64,000 nucleotides of DNA from JAYODZ01 sp965662735 (lineage in GTDB: Bacteria > Pseudomonadota > Alphaproteobacteria > RS24). The stretch lies in assembly GCA_965662735.1 (NCBI GenBank), contig CBFIIU010000008.1, positions 28,143 to 92,142 of the forward strand, in the 5' to 3' direction. Under the pieces are notes generated by a model. That model saw only the letters and a program-made list of their open reading frames with translations, searched no databases and was not told where the DNA came from. A program made the position numbers and the translations under genes. This document shows, piece after piece, positions 8,231 to 16,553 of this stretch. Positions within the stretch are counted from its first letter, which is position 1. Each line of letters opens with the position of its first letter.

Positions 8231-9499
8231 TTACTGATTGATATAGCCGAACAATACGCCCCCGACTTTGCGCATCTGGATTTCCTCAGAGCCCTCAGTG
8301 ATCCGATATCGGCGATGGTGACGGTAAATATGTTCAAATGGCTTATGGCGAGAATATCCAATACCCCCATGCACTTGCATCGCGCGATCTGCCGCCTCGC
8401 AGACCAACCGGTTGGCACGGTAGTTACACATGGAGACTTTGTCAGAGAGCTTTTGCGCCACTTCAGGCTTGCTCATTTGGTCCATTTGGGCGGCTGTTTT
8501 ATAGACTAATGTCCGGATCATCTCACATTCGGTATGCAACTCAACAAGCGGAAACTGGATCGCCTGATTGGCCGCCAAAGGCTTACCAAAGGGCTTGCGC
8601 TGCTTGGCATAGGCTACGCTTTCATCGATGCAATATTGCGCGGCACCAACGCCCGAAGCGGCCTGACGGATGCGGTTTTCATGCACAAAGTGTTGGGCGA
8701 GCATAAGCCCGCCATCAAGCGGCCCAAAAAGAGCATCATGCGGCACCCATACTTGATTGAGCGAGATCCGCGGATGATCAGTCGGCATATTAAATGTCCA
8801 CAAATACTCTTCGATTTTGAACCCAGCGCTATCGGTGGGGACCAGAAAACAGCTTATTCCCTTGGCAGCGCCTCGGTCGCCAGAGGTACGGGCGAAAATC
8901 ATGTCATAATTGGCCACATGGAGCCCCGTATTCCACATTTTTTCTCCCGTAATCGACCACCCATCAACGCCGTCGCGGCGCTCGGGAACAGCTACGGTTT
9001 CCATCCAAGTTGCGTCGGACCCATGATCAGGCTCCGTCAAGCCAAAGGCAACGCGATGCGTGCCCGAAATCATGCCATTAATAAATTCATCTTGCTGCTC
9101 GGGTGTCCCAAAATCCCGAAACATCAGGACTTGAGGGAAATTGCCCACAATGGAGCTTTCATTTTGCAAATCATTATGCAGCCCCAATCCCTTGGCGGCG
9201 AGATGCTCGCGAATAATGGCCATGGCCAGATTACTCCCGTCGCGCCCTCCATATTCGCTCGGCAGCGCAAATCGCAAATGCCCCGCCGCATCGGCACGAC
9301 GACGCATTTCGCCCAACAGCTCCTCCCACTCCTCGCGCGGCAGCCCCTGATTATCCCAATCGGTGCGCGCATGTTCGCGGCGATGATCGAAGAAGCGGAT
9401 ATTGTCATCTTGTTGTTCAAGCGGTTTGATTTCTTTTTCGATAAAAGCGTCCAACTCATTGAGATAGACCTTAATTTCGCTCGGAACTTCAAAATCCAT
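8231..9499 (-). CDS. Acyl-CoA dehydrogenase family flavoprotein
   Basis: A 422-residue FAD enzyme expected to introduce an alpha-beta double bond into an acyl-CoA and pass electrons to ETF. The N-terminal helical domain is followed by the FAD-binding middle domain (FGLTEPDHGSDATWMET, ITGEKMWNTG). The C-terminal domain has YAKQRKPFGKPLAANQAIQF, MQVHGGIGYSRHKPFEHIYR and RITEGSEEIQ, where the Glu of EGS fits the catalytic base. The length and N-terminal extension resemble the larger ACAD10/11-like group. Start ATG has a strong GGGAGGA upstream. It is convergent with nothing and lies downstream of an intergenic hydrolase remnant. Substrate unknown. Confidence 0.9.
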   Translation of the reverse strand: MDFEVPSEIKVYLNELDAFIEKEIKPLEQQDDNIRFFDHRREHARTDWDNQGLPREEWEELLGEMRRRADAAGHLRFALPSEYGGRDGSNLAMAIIREHLAAKGLGLHNDLQNESSIVGNFPQVLMFRDFGTPEQQDEFINGMISGTHRVAFGLTEPDHGSDATWMETVAVPERRDGVDGWSITGEKMWNTGLHVANYDMIFARTSGDRGAAKGISCFLVPTDSAGFKIEEYLWTFNMPTDHPRISLNQVWVPHDALFGPLDGGLMLAQHFVHENRIRQAASGVGAAQYCIDESVAYAKQRKPFGKPLAANQAIQFPLVELHTECEMIRTLVYKTAAQMDQMSKPEVAQKLSDKVSMCNYRANRLVCEAADRAMQVHGGIGYSRHKPFEHIYRHHRRYRITEGSEEIQMRKVGGVLFGYINQ

Positions 9500-9924
9500 A
9501 ACACTTCCTCCCTTACAGCGTTTTGCATTAGATCCAGCTTATCAGACGAGAACACCCCCTCGATGCGCGGAATGTCACATCTCGCACCATTCCACGGTTT
9601 TTGTCCAGCTTGGCCTTCGGCGTTCAAACTCGGCAGGATCCGATCATTTTGACGCCCGAATTTCACCTAAAAAGGCGATCACCGCCTCGCACTCCGACCG
9701 AAACTTTATGAGAAAATGACCGCCACCTACTAGATGTTGTCGTGAACGAAACACGAAGTCATACTATGGTAGTGATTCGTGCATGCTCTGTTCTTAACTT
9801 GTTCCTCTGAGTCGCTCGAATCGTTGCGACTCGCCCTACTAGCGCTCGATCCGCATCCCCAAAATAAGCCGATCGGCCGATAAAGACGCTTGCCTGAACC
9901 AGCGATCATTGCGACATTGCCCTC
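9500..9924. other. 425-bp intergenic region between divergent genes
   Basis: Separates the acyl-CoA dehydrogenase (minus) from the helicase (plus). It holds the dehydrogenase ribosome site at its left end and a probable hydrolase fragment at 9644-9763. In the remaining 160 bp before the helicase no convincing gene or promoter was seen. Confidence 0.6.
9644..9763 (-). pseudogene. Possible C-terminal remnant of an alpha/beta hydrolase
   Basis: A 39-codon open stretch without a start codon, bounded upstream by an in-frame TAG at 9766-9764, ends at TGA 9646-9644. It translates as a typical alpha/beta-hydrolase C-terminus: HLVGGGHFLIKFRSECEAVI, then AFLGEI. In that fold the His of GGHF is the catalytic base and the following helix carries E-x-V-x-x-F-L. 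No nucleophile elbow or other part of the fold was found upstream. It looks like the last piece of a deleted gene; chance resemblance over 39 residues cannot be excluded. Confidence 0.4.
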
Positions 9925-12792
9925 ATGCCGCACGACCTCACGCAAATTCGCGCCATATTAGGGCCAACCAATACGGGGAAAACCCATATCGCCATGGAGC
10001 GCCTGCTCGCGCACCCCTCCGGTATGATCGGCTTCCCCTTACGCCTGTTAGCGCGGGAAATTTACGACCGGCTGCTCAGGGGCGATTTTGGAAAGGTTCA
10101 CACAGCGGATATCGCCTTAATCACGGGGGAAGAAAAAATTATCCCTCCCGATCCGCGCTATTTCATTTGCACCGTAGAAGCCATGCCCGTATCGCGCCCT
10201 GTCGATTTCATTGCTGTCGATGAAATTCAACTCGCAACCGATCCCGAGCGCGGCCATGTGTTTACCGATCGCCTCCTTCATGCCCGCGGCACTTATGAAA
10301 CCCTATTCTTGGGCGCCGAAACCATGCGCGGGATGATCGCGACCTTACTTCCCGACGTCCACATTGAAACCCGCAGTCGCTTCTCAGCGCTCCGATGGGC
10401 CGATATGAAAAAGCTGTCGCGCTTGCCCCGTCGATCGGCCATTGCCGCCTTTTCGGTCGAGAATGTTTATGCATTGGCCGAAGTTATTCGCCAACAAAAA
10501 GGCGGCGCCGCGGTTGTTATGGGCGCTCTCAGCCCGCGCACGCGCAATGCGCAAGTCGAGCTCTATCAATCCGGCGCCGTCGATTATTTGGTGGCGACCG
10601 ATGCAATTGGCATGGGATTGAATATGGATATTGACCATGTGGCGTTTGCGCAAATTCGCAAATTCGATGGCCGATCGCACCGCCAACTGACCCCAGCCGA
10701 ACTGGCCCAAATTGCTGGACGGGCCGGGCGGCATACGCGCGATGGTACATTTGGTCTCACGGGCGAAGCGGCGCCGCTGGATGAGGAAATAATTGCGCGC
10801 ATCGAGAATCACGAATTTGAACCCATCAAGTCGCTAATGTGGCGCAATCGTGACCTCGATTTCACCTCCATCGACTCGCTCATTATCAGCCTCGAGGCAC
10901 CTGCGCCGCGCCCTGGCTTGATGCGCGCTCCAGCCTCGGATGATCTGAGTGCGATCGCGGCCTTGCGTCAAAACCCCGATATTCGTGATCGAACCCAACA
11001 TCGCGACCTCGTCGCCTTGCTCTGGGACGTCGCGCAAATTCCTGATTTTAGAAAAACGCTGGGCGGCGATCACGCCGGCCTCATCCATGATATTTTTCTG
11101 TTTCTAACCAGCCCAGCTCAGAAAATCGACCCTGATTGGTTGGCCACGCGCATTGATCGGTGTGACAATGATGAGGGCGACTTAGACACGCTATCCACGC
11201 GTCTTGCGCATATCCGCACGTGGAATTATGTGGCGCATAAAACCGAATGGGTCGCCGATGGCGCGCATTGGCAAGAGCGTGGACGGCAAGTGGAAGAACG
11301 CTTATCCGACGCGCTTCACATTCGCCTCACCAAGCAATTTGTTGATCGAAAATCATCATCGTTACTAAAAAAACTCAACGAACAAGAAGATGTTTTAGCG
11401 GAAATCGAAGATAATGGTGACCTCACCATCGGCGATGAATATGCTGGCCGCGTCATTGGCCTCACCTTACAAAGGGACCCGCGCCTCAAAAGCCCGGCTA
11501 TTGGAATGGCACGACGCGCCGTTGAACAACGCGCCGGCCTCGCCATTCGCGATCGCGCACAGCGCGTCAGTGCCGCCGCCGACCCTGAGTTCAATATTGA
11601 CCATGCGGGCGACATTATTTGGGGAAACGCCGCGCTCGCGCGTCTGCAAATTGAAACAACCAACTCGAATTGGATTGGCACAGCTGTATTAATGCCTCAC
11701 ATCCGGCTAAATGCGGATGACATGTTGAACGGTGACTTACGCAAGCAGGTCGAAACCCGTCTTTTGCAATGGGCTCGTCAATATGCCGAGGGGCGTCTCT
11801 CGCCTCTCCAAAATTTACAAAATACGGAGGCGATGACGGGCCAAGCCCGTGGTCTCGCCTTCAGGCTTTATGAAGCGCAAGGTAGCCTACCCCGGAGCGA
11901 AATTAGGGACTTGCTCTCCGATCTCGATCAGCCCACTCGAGGACAATTGCGCAAATGTGGCGTCCGCTTTGGTGCATTTAATATCTACCTGCCCGATTTA
12001 TTAAAACCAGTGGCCGCTCAATTCCTCGCCCTATGTGCGAGCCTCGCGCTGGGGCGTGATGCGCGCGCCGATCACCATCGGCTACCGCGTCCCGGCCTGA
12101 CATCTGTGCCGCGCGACCCCGACCTGCCCGACACCCTCTATCGGGCGATTGGGTTTCACCCCTTTCGTCACCGCGCCATTCGCTTCGATATGCTGGAGCG
12201 TTTGGCCGACCTGATCCGAGCCGCTCGGCAAGCCTCTGGAGCTTTCGCTGTCTCCGATGCCATGCTGTCCATTATGGGGTGCGGGCATCGCGACATGGAG
12301 CATATTTTGCGTGCTTTAGGCTATGAGCCACAAGAAACGAAGATCCAACACCCCTCTTCCCCTGCGCCGCAAAGCCAAGAAAATGCTACGCCAATGGAAA
12401 GCCTGATCTCTCAGCCTCAAACAGAAACGCCTGAAACAGAAACGCCATCCGCGCAAATGCCTGATGCGCCAACGGCGCAGAATGCCGAGCCCGAAACCGT
12501 GACGCTGTGGCACCCTCGGCGGAACCGTCCTTCGTATCACCGCGACAAAAAATCGGAAAAATCGAGAACGCGTCGCCCTAGTCCCAAAAAGCCGGATCAA
12601 ATGCCAGCCGACGCCAAAGCTCACGGACCTGCGGATAGTTCGAAGATCCGGCCTTCGGGTAACGGCAAGAAGAAGGCGCGCCCCAACGACCGCCCTCCTG
12701 TTCAAAAGCGTCGCCCCGAAAGCCGCCCGATCGACCCCGATAGCCCTTTCGCGGCTCTTGCCCAACTCAAGCTCGACAAAAAACAGCCGTGA
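9925..12792 (+). CDS. Suv3-like DExH RNA helicase
   Basis: A 955-residue superfamily 2 helicase related to mitochondrial Suv3, which unwinds RNA for degradation. Motif I is GPTNTGKT (residues 13-20), motif II is DEIQ in FIAVDEIQLATD, and motif VI is QIAGRAGRHTRDG. A Suv3 C-terminal domain follows (LDFTSIDSLIISLE). The last ~140 residues are a low-complexity tail, first acidic/Thr-Pro-rich with a duplicated TETPETETP, then very basic (RRPSPKKPDQ, GKKKARPNDR), probably an RNA-binding extension. The stop overlaps the next gene, which encodes another RNA-binding protein. The alphaproteobacterial family lacks a firmly established role. Confidence 0.88.
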   Translation: MPHDLTQIRAILGPTNTGKTHIAMERLLAHPSGMIGFPLRLLAREIYDRLLRGDFGKVHTADIALITGEEKIIPPDPRYFICTVEAMPVSRPVDFIAVDEIQLATDPERGHVFTDRLLHARGTYETLFLGAETMRGMIATLLPDVHIETRSRFSALRWADMKKLSRLPRRSAIAAFSVENVYALAEVIRQQKGGAAVVMGALSPRTRNAQVELYQSGAVDYLVATDAIGMGLNMDIDHVAFAQIRKFDGRSHRQLTPAELAQIAGRAGRHTRDGTFGLTGEAAPLDEEIIARIENHEFEPIKSLMWRNRDLDFTSIDSLIISLEAPAPRPGLMRAPASDDLSAIAALRQNPDIRDRTQHRDLVALLWDVAQIPDFRKTLGGDHAGLIHDIFLFLTSPAQKIDPDWLATRIDRCDNDEGDLDTLSTRLAHIRTWNYVAHKTEWVADGAHWQERGRQVEERLSDALHIRLTKQFVDRKSSSLLKKLNEQEDVLAEIEDNGDLTIGDEYAGRVIGLTLQRDPRLKSPAIGMARRAVEQRAGLAIRDRAQRVSAAADPEFNIDHAGDIIWGNAALARLQIETTNSNWIGTAVLMPHIRLNADDMLNGDLRKQVETRLLQWARQYAEGRLSPLQNLQNTEAMTGQARGLAFRLYEAQGSLPRSEIRDLLSDLDQPTRGQLRKCGVRFGAFNIYLPDLLKPVAAQFLALCASLALGRDARADHHRLPRPGLTSVPRDPDLPDTLYRAIGFHPFRHRAIRFDMLERLADLIRAARQASGAFAVSDAMLSIMGCGHRDMEHILRALGYEPQETKIQHPSSPAPQSQENATPMESLISQPQTETPETETPSAQMPDAPTAQNAEPETVTLWHPRRNRPSYHRDKKSEKSRTRRPSPKKPDQMPADAKAHGPADSSKIRPSGNGKKKARPNDRPPVQKRRPESRPIDPDSPFAALAQLKLDKKQP

Positions 12793-13181
12793 CAACCGAC
12801 AGCCCCTCTTCCATGCGTGTCGATAAATGGCTGTGGCATGCGCGATTTGTTAAAACACGCGGCCTTGCCCAACAATTGATCACTGGCGGAAAACTACGCA
12901 TTAATGGCGCTAAGAATGACAAAGCCAGCGGCAAATTGCGGGTTGGAGACGAACTTTCCTTTGTCGCCCATCAGAGGCTCTATGTCATTCGTGTGTGCGG
13001 CCTGAGCGCGCGTCGTGGCAGCGCTCCTGAAGCGCAGCAACTTTATGAGCATCTACACGAGCCTGAAAACCTCGCGCAGCCCCTATCGGCGCCGCGTCGG
13101 GAAAGAGGGCAAGGCCGCCCCAGCAAAAAAGATCGACGTCAATTGGATGCGTTGCGAGATCGTGACGATATAATATCTTGA
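12789..13181 (+). CDS. S4-domain RNA-binding protein (Hsp15/HslR type)
   Basis: A 130-residue protein starting with a GTG that overlaps the helicase stop (GTGA). The first ~60 residues form an S4 domain with the hallmark MRVDKWLWHARFVKTRGLA and ITGGKLRINGAKNDKAS. The C-terminal half is basic (RRERGQGRPSKKDRRQ). Hsp15 binds 50S subunits carrying stalled nascent chains. The overlap with an RNA helicase gene suggests co-translation and a shared RNA-related role, which is inference. Confidence 0.87.
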   Translation: MTTDSPSSMRVDKWLWHARFVKTRGLAQQLITGGKLRINGAKNDKASGKLRVGDELSFVAHQRLYVIRVCGLSARRGSAPEAQQLYEHLHEPENLAQPLSAPRRERGQGRPSKKDRRQLDALRDRDDIIS

Positions 13182-13213
13182 ATTTTTGATCCAAGCCGCC
13201 TATTCAGTTCACC

Positions 13214-13663
13214 ATGCTTTCTCGTTTAAAAACATTTTTACAAGCGCCTGCCGAACAGCCGATCGGCCCGGATAACACGCATCTAGCGGCCGCGGTTTTG
13301 CTGGCCTATGCGGCAATGGTCGATGGCGAGTTTGATGCCAATGAAGCCGATTTACTGCACCGCGTCGGGGGAAGTTATTTTGGCCTGAACGATGAAGAAG
13401 TCGACGATTTGTTTGACCATGCCCGGGCGGCGGCCGAAGCCTCCACCGATCTTTATCATTGGACCAGCAAAATCAATGCCCAGTTTTCAGAGGAGCATAA
13501 ACGCCAACTGATGGAACTGCTGTGGCGGGTTGTTGATGCGGATGGCACGGTTACCGATTATGAAGCGAGCTTATTGCGCCGCATCGCCGGCTTAATATAC
13601 GTTTCTGACAAAGAGAGCGCGCTGGCGCGGCAACGGGCCCGTGAGGCCTCAGACAACGACTAA
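13214..13663 (+). CDS. TerB-like domain protein
   Basis: A 149-residue all-helical protein of the TerB / DjlA-N-like family. The repeated helical motif AAVLLAYAAMVDGEFDANEA and LLWRVVDADGTVTDYEASLL shows the two acidic D-G-x-(F/V) turns typical of the family, which may bind metal. Members occur with tellurite-resistance genes and as stand-alone stress proteins. Here it stands alone, 32 bp after the S4-domain gene and 38 bp before fdxA. No specific function can be assigned. Confidence 0.8.
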   Translation: MLSRLKTFLQAPAEQPIGPDNTHLAAAVLLAYAAMVDGEFDANEADLLHRVGGSYFGLNDEEVDDLFDHARAAAEASTDLYHWTSKINAQFSEEHKRQLMELLWRVVDADGTVTDYEASLLRRIAGLIYVSDKESALARQRAREASDND

Positions 13664-13701
13664 ACAGCTTGTAATATCGACGTTAAGAAGAGAGAATTTT
13701 T

Positions 13702-14040
13702 ATGACCTATGTTGTTACGGATGCCTGTATTCGCTGCAAATATACGGACTGCGTTGAAGTATGCCCCGTCGATTGCTTCTATGAAGGCGAGAATATGCTG
13801 GTCATCCACCCAGACGAGTGTATTGATTGCGGCGTCTGCGAGCCGGAATGCCCCGCCGAGGCGATTAAGGCCGACACGGAGAGCGGGCTTGAAAAATGGA
13901 TCGAGCTAAACGCCAAATTTGCCGAAAAATGGCCTAACATCACATTGAAGAAAGATGCCCCTGCCGATGCTGACGCTTTCGTCGGGGTTGACGGAAAATT
14001 CGAAGATCATTTCTCAGAAAATCCAGGTGAGGGCGACTAA
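13702..14040 (+). CDS. fdxA: Ferredoxin FdxA (3Fe-4S / 4Fe-4S)
   Basis: A 112-residue ferredoxin of the seven-iron type. Two Cys clusters are visible: CIRCKYTDCVEVCPVDC near residues 9-25 and CIDCGVCEPECP near residues 40-51. The C-terminal ~50 residues, with WPNITLKKDAP, are typical of FdxA. It serves as a one-electron carrier in the cytoplasm. The start has AAGAGAG upstream. The order FdxA then CarD is common in alphaproteobacteria, although here a 326-bp gap with its own promoter separates them. Confidence 0.95.
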   Translation: MTYVVTDACIRCKYTDCVEVCPVDCFYEGENMLVIHPDECIDCGVCEPECPAEAIKADTESGLEKWIELNAKFAEKWPNITLKKDAPADADAFVGVDGKFEDHFSENPGEGD

Positions 14041-14068
14041 GCCCTAGATTTTTAAAAACCCTGAAGGT

Positions 14069-14114
14069 CCAGAGCCCTGAATTTTCTGAACCCGAATTTC
14101 CAGAGCCCTGAATT
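14069..14114. repeat. 15-bp direct repeat downstream of fdxA
   Basis: Two exact copies of ccagagccctgaatt begin at 14069 and 14100, 31 bp apart. Confidence 0.8.
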
Positions 14115-14176
14115 ATCGGAAAAAAGGGTCGTCAGAGAGTGTTCAGTGGTGCTTTGAGGCGCTGAGAACGGTCTTA

Positions 14177-14204
14177 TTGAAAATTCTGAAATAAAATGTA
14201 TACT
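14177..14204 (+). promoter_or_regulatory. Sigma-70-type promoter of carD
   Basis: TTGAAA (14177-14182) and TATACT (14199-14204) are separated by 16 bp. The leader to the carD start would be about 155 nt, long enough for regulation. Confidence 0.6.
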
Positions 14205-14366
14205 GGACGTCAGGATCAGGAGACCCCGGCGCTTTTCATCAAATTGCAGTAAAACATCGTTGTTATGCGTGGCACAAGTTGGCTTCTGCATGGAACGCAC
14301 CGCGTGGCTCTTATTTTTCGTCGGACAGAGAGCATGACATCTCGCGACGTGTGAGGATAAGTTAGA

Positions 14367-15407
14367 ATGGTAAGTAAGAAGCCCACAACAGCCAAAGCAA
14401 AATCGGCAAGCGCTAAGCCGACCACAGCTAAATCAACTGCGGCGCAGGACAAGGCGAAGCCCGCCGCTAAAACAGCAAAAAGTCCAGTAAAAGCAACCGT
14501 CAAGGCGAAGCCCGCCGCTAAAACAGCAAAAAGTCCAGCAAAATCAACCGCAAAAGCCGGAGCAAAAGCAACCGCCAAGGCGAAGCCCGCGGCTAAAACA
14601 GCGAAGCCCGCTGCAAAGTCGACCTTAAAAGCTGGAGCAAAAACCGCAGCAAAGTCGGCCGCAAAAGCGAAACCTAAAGCAGCACCTAAAACGGCGTCCA
14701 AGGCACAATCGAAGACGACCCCTCAAAAAACCACCAGACCAGCGCCCGCAAAAAAATCTGCGTCGACGACGGCAAGCGCGCGCCAAACTTCTGCAAAGGC
14801 CTCCGCGAAATCAACTGCGTCCGCCGATCCCAAACCGGCGGCGAAGGCGCCTGCGGCTCCTATCGTCACTGATAAAAAATCGGCGCATGGCTTTAAAATT
14901 GGTGAACATATTGTCTATCCAGCGCATGGCGTTGGCCTCATTCGCGAAATCAGCCTGAATGAAGTCGCCGGCATGACGCTTGAGCTTTTTGTGATTGATT
15001 TTGATAAAGAAAAAATGGTTTTACGGGTTCCTCTTGAGAAAGCCAAAACCAGTGGTATGCGCAAATTGGCTGATAAGGCAATGTTGGAAGCGTCCATCAA
15101 GACCCTTAAGGGTCGGGCCCGCGTTAAACGGACGATGTGGAGCCGACGCGCGCAAGAATATGAGGCCAAAATTAATTCAGGTGATTTGGTTGCTATTGCC
15201 GAGGTCGTCCGCGATCTGTTCCGCAATGAAAACCAACCAGAGCAAAGTTACTCGGAGCGTCAGCTCTATGAGGCCGCTCTTGAACGGATGGCGCGCGAAT
15301 ATGGCACGATCCAGAAAATCACCGATGATGAGGCCATTGTAGAATTGGAACAAATTCTAGCCAAAACAACCGGCGGCGCCCCTAAAACGACGTCTGGCTC
15401 TGCATAA
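14367..15407 (+). CDS. carD: CarD/CdnL-family transcription regulator with histone H1-like N-terminal tail
   Basis: CarD/CdnL proteins bind the RNA polymerase beta subunit and stabilise open promoter complexes, especially at rRNA promoters. The core spans residues 174-346 and begins HGFKIGEHIVYPAHGVGLI, the length of a whole normal CdnL. Before it lies a 173-residue tail made almost only of Ala, Lys, Ser, Thr and Pro, with repeated KAKPAAKTAK blocks. The tail resembles histone H1 and bacterial H1-like DNA-binding tails. The start ATG lies downstream of a clear promoter. The tail is a DNA-level repeat expansion (see the repeat at 14450). Its function is unknown; non-specific DNA binding is a reasonable inference. 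Confidence 0.92.
   Translation: MVSKKPTTAKAKSASAKPTTAKSTAAQDKAKPAAKTAKSPVKATVKAKPAAKTAKSPAKSTAKAGAKATAKAKPAAKTAKPAAKSTLKAGAKTAAKSAAKAKPKAAPKTASKAQSKTTPQKTTRPAPAKKSASTTASARQTSAKASAKSTASADPKPAAKAPAAPIVTDKKSAHGFKIGEHIVYPAHGVGLIREISLNEVAGMTLELFVIDFDKEKMVLRVPLEKAKTSGMRKLADKAMLEASIKTLKGRARVKRTMWSRRAQEYEAKINSGDLVAIAEVVRDLFRNENQPEQSYSERQLYEAALERMAREYGTIQKITDDEAIVELEQILAKTTGGAPKTTSGSA
14450..14625 (+). repeat. In-frame direct repeats encoding the CarD tail
   Basis: The block caaggcgaagcccgccgc begins at 14450 and again at 14501 (51 bp, 17 codons apart), with a near copy at 14576. The first two units are nearly identical over their full length. They encode the repeated KAKPAAKTAKSP segments. Confidence 0.85.
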
Positions 15408-15501
15408 ATCTGGTCTTGCGTTCGGCTGACCCCTCCACGGGCACGACCCGGGGGTGTTTGCGCGCGGAGACAGCTCCATATCCGGGATTTTGGGCCTCTT
15501 A

Positions 15502-15609
15502 TTATTAGTCGCCTTATTAGTCGCCTTGTTATTCGCCTTATTAGTCGCCTTGTTATTCGCCTCATTATCCTCCTTATTATTCGCTTTATTATTCGCTTTA
15601 TTATTCGCC
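15502..15609. repeat. Nine tandem 12-bp repeats between carD and rpoH
   Basis: Nine uninterrupted 12-bp units begin at 15502 with consensus ttattAgtcgcc / ttattattcgcc; the sixth (tcattatcctcc) is the most divergent. The period is a multiple of three. Read in the plus frame from a GTG at 15454 to 15654, they encode repeated LLVA/LLFA and would make a 66-residue hydrophobic peptide, but that start lacks a convincing ribosome site. The array ends 55 bp before the rpoH start. Confidence 0.93.
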
Positions 15610-15664
15610 CAGCCGGTGAACCGATCTCCTCAACGCCTCGTAAAACAGGTGTAGGAGAAATCAG

Positions 15665-16552
15665 ATGGCATCAGTTGAGACAGGAAATTCTGAGAAATCC
15701 AGTCGCGATTTTATCAAATTTGCGATGAAAATGCCCTTGCTGGAACGCGATCAGGAGCTTGAGCTGGCGCGCCTATGGCTTGAAGAGCAAGATGAACGAG
15801 CGCTTCACGAGTTAACGCGCGCGCATATGCGGCTGGTCGTGGCCATTGCCGCCAAATATCGAAATTATGGCCTCCCCATGTCCGATCTGATTCAAGAGGG
15901 AAATATTGGGCTGATGCAAGCCGCTTCGCGTTTTGACATTGAGAGAGGGGTTCGGTTTTCCACTTATGCCGGGTGGTGGATCCGCGCTTCGGTTCAAGAC
16001 TTTGTTCTGCGCAATTGGTCGATCGTGCGCACAGGCACGACAGCGGCGCATAAATCTCTGTTCTTTAATTTACGCCGGTTACGGGCCCGAATTAATGATG
16101 GCGGCGTCCATATGAGCGAGCAGGCACGCGACTATGTCACCCGAAATCTCGGTGTGCGACGCGAGGATGTCGAGCTGATGGAAGCCCGCTTGTCAGCCGA
16201 CGATCGGTCTTTGAACGCTCCTGTGGCGGACGAAGAAATGAGCACAGAATGGCAAGACTTATTGATTTGCGAACGCGACGGCCCAGATCGCGCCACGGCT
16301 CTCAAATTGGACACGCAAAAACACCGCGCCATGTTGGTCGACGCATTAAAGCAGCTCACCCATAGAGAACTCAGCATCATTAAATCCAGACGTATCGCTG
16401 AAACGCCAGCGACGCTTGAAGAAATTGGTGGGCATATGGGCTTATCCAAAGAGCGTGTGCGGCAAATTGAGAGCGAGGCTCTTAAAAAGCTGCGGATGAT
16501 TTTAGTCAATAGCCCGTATACGGAAGCGGTGGCAGCGAGCCTGCACGACTAA
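15665..16552 (+). CDS. rpoH: RNA polymerase sigma-32 factor (heat shock)
   Basis: A 295-residue sigma-32 that directs RNA polymerase to heat-shock promoters. Region 2 is clear (LTRAHMRLVVAIAAKYRNYG, LPMSDLIQEGNIGLMQAASR, FSTYAGWWIRASVQDFVLRN). The RpoH-box position carries HKSLFFNLRRLR, and region 4 carries LEEIGGHMGLSKERVRQIES. A GGAG lies seven bases before the ATG. The upstream region contains the 12-bp repeat array, which could influence transcription or translation. In relatives rpoH often has several paralogues; only one is seen here. Confidence 0.95.
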   Translation: MASVETGNSEKSSRDFIKFAMKMPLLERDQELELARLWLEEQDERALHELTRAHMRLVVAIAAKYRNYGLPMSDLIQEGNIGLMQAASRFDIERGVRFSTYAGWWIRASVQDFVLRNWSIVRTGTTAAHKSLFFNLRRLRARINDGGVHMSEQARDYVTRNLGVRREDVELMEARLSADDRSLNAPVADEEMSTEWQDLLICERDGPDRATALKLDTQKHRAMLVDALKQLTHRELSIIKSRRIAETPATLEEIGGHMGLSKERVRQIESEALKKLRMILVNSPYTEAVAASLHD

Positions 16553-16553
16553 A

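Larger units (their letters stand above)
14041..14366. other. 326-bp intergenic region upstream of carD
   Basis: Holds a 15-bp direct repeat (ccagagccctgaatt at 14069-14083 and 14100-14114) and the candidate carD promoter at 14177-14204. No gene was found on either strand. Confidence 0.7.

Noticed and set aside
8534..9652. A 372-codon open frame on the plus strand
   Set aside because: It is antisense to the acyl-CoA dehydrogenase at 8231-9499, which shows clear family motifs; the plus-strand product has no recognisable features.
14216..14701. A 161-codon Ala/Phe-rich frame on the minus strand
   Set aside because: It is the antisense image of the repetitive CarD tail and has no ribosome site or family match.
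15502..15609. A CRISPR array
   Set aside because: The 12-bp units are contiguous without spacers and no cas gene is present.
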